Source: an uncultured Lachnospiraceae bacterium
Lineage (GTDB): Bacteria; Bacillota; Clostridia; Lachnospirales; Lachnospiraceae
Length of the DNA: 35,518 nucleotides
Reading direction: 5' to 3'
NCBI GenBank assembly: GCA_946614165.1
Contig: CAMOGQ010000022.1
Span: forward strand, 1-35,518
The notes under the pieces were generated by a model. It was not told the DNA's origin, did not search any database, and saw only the letters and a list, made by a program, of their open reading frames with translations. Position 1 is the stretch's first letter. Every line of letters starts with the position of its first letter. Of this stretch, positions 30,667-35,518 are shown piece by piece. Made by a program: the position numbers and the translations under genes.

Positions 30667-31503
30667 ATGAAGAAATATCACATTGAGGAGAATACGGTCC
30701 AGGAGACCCTGGTCATTCCCCTTTACGGGCGGCTGATCTGCTCTGAGCACTTTCCGGACCTGTTTTCGGATCCGGAGGCGGAGAGGATCTGCGCCTCTCT
30801 GGACTATGACTTTGAGAAAAGGCGCAGAAAGATGGAATCTCCGGCGGGCCTTTTCGGGGCACTGGAGGTGGCCCAGAGGCAGTACGACCTTCGCTGCGAG
30901 GTGAAAGACTATCTGAAGGAGCATCTGGCTGCCAGCGTGGTCAACCTGGGCTGCGGCCTGGACGATACCTTCCGCCGGTGCGACAACGGCATCTGCCGGG
31001 GCATAAACATAGATCTGCCGGACGTGATCCGGGTGAGGGAAGAGCTCCTTCCCGCCGGAGAGAGGGAGACCAACCTGGCCTTCGACCTGAACGACCATGC
31101 CTGGATGGACAGGATCGACCCTTCGGAGGGCGCTGTCTTTTTTGCCGCCGGGGTATTCTACTACTTTCAGACCGGGGACTTAAGAAAGCTCTTTTGCGCC
31201 ATGGCGGAAAGGTTCCCGGGAGCGGTGCTTTCTTTCGATGTCTGCAACAGGCGGGGCGCATCTCTTATGAGAAGGACCTGGCTGAGGGAAGCCGGGATCA
31301 CTGAGGCCCCGCCCTTCTTTTCCCTGGAGGATGAGTCGGAGCTTAAGGAGTGGAGCAGCCGTTTTTCCTCGGTTTCCGCAAGAAGCTACATGCGGGGCTA
31401 CCGGGATATATACAGGGATGTGAATCTCTTTCACAGGCTGATGATCCGCCTGTGCGATACCCTGGTAAAGATGAAGATCGTAAGGATCAGGTTCGGAGGA
31501 TAG
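30667..31503 (+). CDS. SAM-dependent methyltransferase, leucine carboxyl methyltransferase (LCM) family
   Basis: 278 residues. The LCM/O-methyltransferase pattern is clear: an N-terminal helical region ending RQYDLRCEVKDYLKEH, motif I VVNLGCGLDDTFRR (about 93-106), the acidic ribose-binding strand GINIDLPDVIRVREELLP, then FAAGVFYYF and FPGAVLSFDVCN. Bacterial members methylate small molecules, including carboxyl or hydroxyl groups of secondary metabolites. AAGGAG lies before the ATG, 10 bases after the end of the ZIP gene, so it belongs to the same transcript. Its substrate is unknown; pairing with a second methyltransferase suggests modification of one compound. Confidence 0.82.
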   Translation: MKKYHIEENTVQETLVIPLYGRLICSEHFPDLFSDPEAERICASLDYDFEKRRRKMESPAGLFGALEVAQRQYDLRCEVKDYLKEHLAASVVNLGCGLDDTFRRCDNGICRGINIDLPDVIRVREELLPAGERETNLAFDLNDHAWMDRIDPSEGAVFFAAGVFYYFQTGDLRKLFCAMAERFPGAVLSFDVCNRRGASLMRRTWLREAGITEAPPFFSLEDESELKEWSSRFSSVSARSYMRGYRDIYRDVNLFHRLMIRLCDTLVKMKIVRIRFGG

Positions 31504-31506
31504 GAT

Positions 31507-32193
31507 ATGAGCAGAAAAGACCAGATCAGGAATGCCTACAAAGTGACCGGCACCCATGCCGGTTTCTACGACGGCATGATGACATATTCCACGGCGGCGG
31601 GCAAAGCCATCTGCCGCCTTGTCTGGAACATGGACAGGGAAAAGAATCTCCGCTACATCGAAAAGGCCCTTTCGGGGGTACCGGAGGATTTTAAGGGAAA
31701 GCTTCTGGAGGTGCCTGTGGGAACGGGGGTCCTGACCATGCCCGTCTACAGAGACCTGCCGGATGCGGACATCACCTGCCTGGACTATTCCGCGGACATG
31801 CTTTCTGAGGCCGGGAAGAAGGCGGAAAGCCTTGGCATAAGGAACGTCACCTTCCTGCAGGGGGACGTGGGAGCCCTGCCCTTTGAGGACGGATCCTTCG
31901 ACATCGTTCTGTCCATGAACGGCTTCCACGCCTTCCCTGACAAGGAAGCGGCATACCGGGAGACCCTAAGGGTGCTTCGGCCCGGCGGGATCTTCTGCGG
32001 CTGCTTTTACATAGAGGGCGGCTGCAGCCGTACGGACTGGTTTGTGAATCACCTGTATGTCCCCAGGGGCTTTTTTACCCCTCCCTTTGAGACTAAAAAG
32101 AGCCTGAGAGACTGCCTGGCCGGCATGTACAGAGACGTAAAAGTGACGTCGGTGGAAGGCATGGGATGTTTTAAGTGCAGAAAGAAAGCATAA
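31507..32193 (+). CDS. Class I SAM-dependent methyltransferase (UbiE/Methyltransf_11-like)
   Basis: 228 residues. Motif I is LLEVPVGTGVLTMPVY (about 68-83), motif II ITCLDYSADMLSEA, motif III FLQGDVGALPFEDGSFDIVLSMNGFHAF, and the post-motif LRVLRPGGIFCGCFY; this is the standard class I order with Pro in place of the usual second Gly of motif I (VPVGTG). The gene begins 3 bases after the LCM stop codon and GGAGGATAGGAT provides the ribosome site. It is the last gene before a terminator (32233). The acceptor is unknown. Confidence 0.85.
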   Translation: MSRKDQIRNAYKVTGTHAGFYDGMMTYSTAAGKAICRLVWNMDREKNLRYIEKALSGVPEDFKGKLLEVPVGTGVLTMPVYRDLPDADITCLDYSADMLSEAGKKAESLGIRNVTFLQGDVGALPFEDGSFDIVLSMNGFHAFPDKEAAYRETLRVLRPGGIFCGCFYIEGGCSRTDWFVNHLYVPRGFFTPPFETKKSLRDCLAGMYRDVKVTSVEGMGCFKCRKKA

Positions 32194-32232
32194 AAGAAGC
32201 CCTGGAGACCAGGGCCTAAGAAGGAAAGGCAC

Positions 32233-32265
32233 CGGAAAGCCATACGGTTTTCCGATGTCTTTTTT
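32233..32265 (+). terminator. Terminator of the metal/methyltransferase operon
   Basis: CGGAAAGCC (32233-32241), a 4-base loop and GGTTTTCCG (32246-32254, one G-T pair), followed by a T run at 32260-32265. A second perfect hairpin (GCCCTGG-AGA-CCAGGGC, 32202-32218) has no T run. The rest of 32194-32564 shows only the -10 element below. Confidence 0.68.
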
Positions 32266-32499
32266 GTATGCCCGGTCCCTGTGGCCTGATGGAGCTATGG
32301 AGGGCCGGCAGCTCCGGACCCCGGCCTGCAGTCTGACCGTACAATACTCAACAGAGTCCGTCGTGCCTCTGCATTCGAAGGAACACAGGATACAGGAAGA
32401 GACGGTCATTTTTATCCTCCCCTCCATCGAAATTTCGAATCGTGACCCTCTGCAACGAAGGCGGCCGGGAAGACAGTGCCCCGAAAGATGCAGAAATGC

Positions 32500-32505
32500 T
32501 ATAAT
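32500..32505 (+). promoter_or_regulatory. Extended -10 element before the WYL regulator
   Basis: TATAAT preceded by ATGC; no convincing -35. The next bases (AAACATGACATAC) resemble those after the -10 at 21736, but the match is short. Confidence 0.42.
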
Positions 32506-32564
32506 AAACATGACATACAGATGACGTGTTTGCTGTGGTACCATATAAGCGGAGGATGAGAAGA

Positions 32565-33485
32565 ATGAAGACAGACAGGCTGATCGGCATCCTGTCCGTG
32601 CTGCTGCAGGAAGAGAAGACTACGGCGCCGGCACTGGCAGAAAAATTCGAGGTCTCCAGAAGGACCATAATGCGGGATATAGAAGATCTTGGCAGGGCCG
32701 GGATCCCCGTCTGTACGGTCCAGGGAACAGGCGGGGGCATCAGCATCATGGAAGGCTACCGGATGGACCGGACCATCCTGACCTCCAGGGACATGCAGAT
32801 GATCCTGGCCGGGCTCAGAAGCCTGGACAGCGTCAGCGGCAGCAGCTATTACAGTCAGCTGATGGAGAAGATCCGGGCAGGCTCCTCCTCTTTCATAAGC
32901 GGCAGGGACTCCATTCTGATCGATCTGTCTTCCTGGTACAGAGAATCCCTTGCCCCGAAGATAGGGGTCCTGCAGGATGCCATAGAAGAAAGGCGCCTTG
33001 TCAGCTTCCGCTACTTTTCCCCCTCCGGCGAAAGTGACAGGACGGCGGAGCCCTATTTCCTGATCTTCCGCTGGTCCAGCTGGTATCTGTGGGGCTTCTG
33101 CAGGGAAAGGGAAGACTTCAGGCTCTTTAAGCTGAACCGCATGGACAGCCTGAAGAAAACGGAAAAGACCTTTGAACGGAGGGAAGCGTCCCTGCCGGAT
33201 CTTTCGGATGAAAAGATCTTCCCCGGGAAGATTAGAGTGAAGGCCCTGTTCGATCCGGATCAGAAATGGCGGCTGATGGAAGAGTTCGGGCCTGGCTGCT
33301 TTAAGGAGACCCGGGAAGGGAGACTTCTTTTTACCGCGGATTACACGGATCTGGGCAGCCTGACCTCCTGGCTTATGACCTTCGGGGACAAGGCGGAGGT
33401 GCTGGAGCCGCAGGAGGCAAGAGAGAGAATCGCTGGGACGGTGAAGAGAATGGCCGCCATCTATGAAAAGGAGGAAGAAGCATGA
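32565..33485 (+). CDS. WYL-domain transcriptional regulator (YafY-like)
   Basis: 306 residues from ATG 32565, preceded by GCGGAGGATG; the frame also opens at 32526 but without a site. Residues about 1-60 are a DeoR/HTH_11 winged helix (RLIGILSVLLQEEKTTAPAL, then SRRTIMRDIEDL) with a GTGGGISI wing. Residues about 130-220 are the WYL ligand-binding domain, with FRYFSPSGES...EPYFLIFRWSSWYLWGFC and the FRLFKLNRM strand, followed by the WCX end domain. Such regulators respond to small ligands or nucleic acids. Its stop overlaps the VOC gene by 4 bases (ATGA), so it probably controls its own operon of three following genes. Confidence 0.9.
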   Translation: MKTDRLIGILSVLLQEEKTTAPALAEKFEVSRRTIMRDIEDLGRAGIPVCTVQGTGGGISIMEGYRMDRTILTSRDMQMILAGLRSLDSVSGSSYYSQLMEKIRAGSSSFISGRDSILIDLSSWYRESLAPKIGVLQDAIEERRLVSFRYFSPSGESDRTAEPYFLIFRWSSWYLWGFCREREDFRLFKLNRMDSLKKTEKTFERREASLPDLSDEKIFPGKIRVKALFDPDQKWRLMEEFGPGCFKETREGRLLFTADYTDLGSLTSWLMTFGDKAEVLEPQEARERIAGTVKRMAAIYEKEEEA

Positions 33486-33898
33486 GACTGGACGGATTCG
33501 GACTGCTGGTAAGCGACATGGGAAGGATGATCCGCTTTTACAGGGACGTTCTGGGATTTGAGATCCGGGAAGGGGAGGATGCCTCCAACGTGTATCTGGT
33601 AAAGGACGGGACCCTCTTTCTTCTCTACGGAAGAAAGGATTTCGAACAGATGACAGGCCGCCGCTATGACTATGTCAGAGGCCTGAACGGACATTTCGAG
33701 ATCGCCCTGTATGTGGATACCTTTGAGGAGGTGGACGCCGCCTTTAAAAGCGCGGTGGAAAAGGGCGCGGTGCCTGTGCTGGAGCCGGAGACAGAGCCCT
33801 GGGGACAGAGGACCTGCTATATCGCGGATCCCGAAGGGAACCTGATCGAGATCGGGTCCTGGAACAGGCCCTATGAAGGAAAGGACGGGGACCGGTAA
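33482..33898 (+). CDS. VOC (glyoxalase/bleomycin resistance-type) family protein
   Basis: 138 residues, two beta-alpha-beta-beta-beta units. LVSDMGRMIRFYRDVLGFEI (about 10-29) and the C-terminal GQRTCYIADPEGNLIEIGSW (about 105-125) are the family hallmarks, with a FEIALYVDTFEEVDAAF linker strand (about 69-86). Possible metal or substrate residues include the C-terminal Glu in LIEI. Members act as glyoxalases, isomerases, dioxygenases or antibiotic-binding proteins, so the specific role is open. It is coupled to the WYL gene by an ATGA overlap. Confidence 0.87.
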   Translation: MRLDGFGLLVSDMGRMIRFYRDVLGFEIREGEDASNVYLVKDGTLFLLYGRKDFEQMTGRRYDYVRGLNGHFEIALYVDTFEEVDAAFKSAVEKGAVPVLEPETEPWGQRTCYIADPEGNLIEIGSWNRPYEGKDGDR

Positions 33899-33914
33899 GA
33901 ACAGGAGGAAAGAG

Positions 33915-34553
33915 ATGTCTTTCGATTTTAAGAAGGAATACAAAGAGTTTTACATGCCAAAGAACAGGCCCGGGATCGTAACTGTTCCCCCGGCCACCTA
34001 CATAGCGGTCAGAGGGAGCGGCGATCCCAATGAAGAGGGCGGTGCATACAAGCAGGCAGTGGGCGTCCTCTACGCTGTCGCCTATACACTGAAAATGAGC
34101 TATATGACCGACCATCAGATTCAGGGCTTCTATCCGTATGTGGTCCCTCCCCTGGAGGGCTTCTGGCAGCAGGACGGGATCGAAGGAGTGGATTATACCA
34201 ACAAGGCTGCTTTTCACTGGATCTCCGTGATCCGCCTGCCGGAGTTTGTCACAGGGGAGGACTTCCGGTGGGCTGTGGAAACAGCTGAAAAGAAAAAGAA
34301 GACAAACTGCTCATCGGCAGAGCTTTTGACGATCGACGAAGGGCTCTGCGTTCAGATCATGCATCACGGTCCCTATGACAGTGAACCTGCGACTGTGGCC
34401 CTGATGGATGAGTTTCTGGAAAGGAACGGGTACGCAAATGATTTCAGCCATGCCCGCCTGCACCATGAGATCTATCTGAGCGACCCGAGGAAATCGGCGC
34501 CGGAGAAATTAAGGACGGTGATCCGCCATCCCATCCGGAAAAAAGGAGAGTGA
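33915..34553 (+). CDS. GyrI-like small-molecule-binding domain protein
   Basis: 212 residues from ATG 33915, after AGGAGGAAAG. The sequence FDFKKEYKEFYMPKNRPGIVTVPPATYIAVRGSGDPNEE is the start typical of the GyrI-like/YdhR-type SOUL-superfamily proteins, with later FHWISVIRLPEFVTGEDF, LCVQIMHHGPYDSEPATVALM and HHEIYLSDPRK. These proteins bind small hydrophobic drugs and some hydrolyse toxic compounds; free-standing ones without a DNA-binding domain, as here, are common. It lies 16 bases after the VOC gene and 4 bases before the next gene. It fits a stress- or drug-response operon under the WYL regulator. Confidence 0.85.
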   Translation: MSFDFKKEYKEFYMPKNRPGIVTVPPATYIAVRGSGDPNEEGGAYKQAVGVLYAVAYTLKMSYMTDHQIQGFYPYVVPPLEGFWQQDGIEGVDYTNKAAFHWISVIRLPEFVTGEDFRWAVETAEKKKKTNCSSAELLTIDEGLCVQIMHHGPYDSEPATVALMDEFLERNGYANDFSHARLHHEIYLSDPRKSAPEKLRTVIRHPIRKKGE

Positions 34554-34557
34554 GAGG

Positions 34558-35304
34558 ATGGAATATATCAGAGTGACCAGGGAAAACCTGGAAAAGGAGC
34601 ATATCTGCTGCGCCATCTCAAACAATAAGGACGTACAGGTATCGTCAAAGAAGGCATGGCTGGAGGGCAGGTTCGACGAGGGGCTTGTCTTTTTAAAGAG
34701 CGCTGAGAGGGGCAAGTGCTTCATCGAATATATCCCGGCCGAGAATGCCTGGGTCCCTATCGAAGCGGAGGGATATACCTATATCGACTGCCTGTGGGTA
34801 TCCGGATCCTTCAAGGGACACGGCTATTCCTCGGACCTTCTTTCGGCCTGCGAAAAGGAGAGCAGGGAAAAGGGGAAAAAAGGCCTCTGCATCCTGGCTG
34901 CGGCCAGGAAGAGACCCTTTCTGGCAGATCCGAAATATCTGAAATATAAGGGCTTTTCCGTATGCGACGAAGCAGACAACGGGATCCAGCTCTGGTACCT
35001 GCCCTTTGAGGAGGGTGCACAAAGGCCCCGCTTTAAGGAATGCGCAAGGCACCCTCATACCGAAGAGAAGGGATATGTCCTTTACTACACCAGCCAGTGC
35101 CCCTTCAACGGGAAGTATGTTCCCATCCTGGAAGAGACGGCCAGAGAAAACGGAATACCCTTTAAAGCCATTCATCTGGAAAGCAGGGAGGAGGCGAGGA
35201 GCGCTCCCACGCCCGTCACCACCTACGCCCTTTTCCGCGACGGAGAATACGTCACCAACGAGCAGATGAACGACAAAAAGTTCCTGAAGCTTGTCAGAGG
35301 GTAA
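34558..35304 (+). CDS. GNAT acetyltransferase with C-terminal YoaP domain
   Basis: 248 residues. The N-terminal part (about 1-150) is a GNAT fold: YIDCLWVSGSFKGHGYSSDLLSACEKE with the acetyl-CoA loop KGHGYS, and GLCILAAARKRPFLADPKYLKYKGF. The C-terminal part (about 165-248), VLYYTSQCPFNGKYVPILEE, FKAIHLESREEARSAPTPVTTYALF and MNDKKFLKLV, is the YoaP domain, a thioredoxin-like fold seen fused to acetyltransferases in B. subtilis YoaP and relatives; only one Cys is present in the CPFN position. Function is not known. It is the last gene of the operon, followed by a terminator. Confidence 0.87.
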   Translation: MEYIRVTRENLEKEHICCAISNNKDVQVSSKKAWLEGRFDEGLVFLKSAERGKCFIEYIPAENAWVPIEAEGYTYIDCLWVSGSFKGHGYSSDLLSACEKESREKGKKGLCILAAARKRPFLADPKYLKYKGFSVCDEADNGIQLWYLPFEEGAQRPRFKECARHPHTEEKGYVLYYTSQCPFNGKYVPILEETARENGIPFKAIHLESREEARSAPTPVTTYALFRDGEYVTNEQMNDKKFLKLVRG

Positions 35305-35368
35305 AGGAAACTGCCTGCCCTGGACAGTCTTTCGGCGGGAGAGAGAAAGAGGAACAGAAGGGAAAATA

Positions 35369-35421
35369 AAGGGATTCCGAGGCCACCGGACCTGAAATGC
35401 CAGGCGGCTGCGGAATCCCTT
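35369..35421. terminator. Terminator at the convergent junction with degV
   Basis: AAGGGATTCCG (35369-35379) and CGGAATCCCTT (35411-35421) form a perfect 11-bp stem with additional partial pairing inside, flanked by A residues on the left and T-rich sequence on the right. It can serve both the plus-strand operon and the minus-strand degV. Confidence 0.72.
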
Positions 35422-35465
35422 CTGCATCTTTGCTTATTTTGTTTTATGGTCCCTTCCGGCCATGC

Positions 35466-35518
35466 TCAGCCCGCGATAAAGAGGACTCCCAGAGTTCCGG
35501 GGCCGCAGTGGGAGGAGA
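35466..35518 (-). CDS. C-terminal end of a DegV family protein (cut by window edge)
   Basis: On the minus strand the last 16 codons read SSHCGPGTLGVLFIAG and a TGA stop. 'HCGPGT.gv.f' is the conserved end of DegV proteins, which bind fatty acids for the FakA kinase. This may be the intact relative of the decayed degV at 24719; only the tail is visible. Confidence 0.6.
   Translation of the reverse strand, partial: SSHCGPGTLGVLFIAG

Overview
The window reads like a low-to-mid G+C anaerobic Bacillota chromosome, most likely a gut clostridium of the Lachnospiraceae type. This is inferred from strong AGGAGG ribosome sites, sigma-A type promoters, many rho-independent terminators, Gram-positive lipoproteins and a sorting-signal-like C-terminus, DUF2975/YozG-type regulator pairs, Uma2 and NHLM-type transporter families. 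There are no rRNA, tRNA or CRISPR features that I can see. It looks like accessory chromosome: short operons of mixed function, two near-identical regulator modules and several decaying genes.

Layout. 1-5150: a DUF3592-like protein, a bacterial poly(ADP-ribose) glycohydrolase, a histidine kinase lacking its N-terminus, copy 1 of a membrane protein plus Xre regulator module (YoaS/YozG-like), a C69 peptidase stub fused to an IS1380-type remnant, and a CPBP membrane protease. 5257-12924: secreted C69 peptidase, GNAT acetyltransferase, a nucleoside-hydrolase-like lipoprotein, ZIP transporter, ferredoxin, an Xre-Uma2 fusion, and a DUF362 lipoprotein overlapping an ArsP-type permease. 13251-17939 (minus strand): a tight six-gene operon headed by a TetR regulator with its own operator. 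18133-24500: a large surface alpha/beta-hydrolase, copy 2 of the YoaS/YozG module, a tandem pair of small Cys-rich proteins and a pRiA4-ORF3/SEC-C protein. 24719-28497: a decayed degV joined to a decayed NHLM-type bacteriocin exporter, followed by an intact double-glycine-leader precursor with a zinc-ribbon-like tail. 28889-32193: a promoter with a DtxR-like operator driving an ATC-hydrolase-like protein, an HMA metallochaperone, a frameshifted ZIP transporter and two methyltransferases. 32565-35304: WYL regulator, VOC protein, GyrI-like protein and GNAT-YoaP protein. The right edge holds the end of another degV.

Most striking is the minus-strand operon 13251-17859. Its products resemble, by motif, four reductase families: a ferredoxin-dependent bilin reductase (Asp84 in the catalytic-Asp context), an 8-vinyl reductase (DVR/BciA)-like NAD(P) protein, a flavin-reductase domain fused to a PCP_red (BchB C-terminal) domain, and a DUF1295 steroid-5-alpha-reductase-like membrane protein. 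They are accompanied by a polytopic membrane protein and a TetR regulator. Three of the families are tied to chlorophyll or bilin chemistry, yet nothing else suggests photosynthesis. I infer a candidate tetrapyrrole (bilin or chlorophyll-derivative) reducing system under ligand-responsive control; a steroid or other polycyclic substrate is the main alternative.
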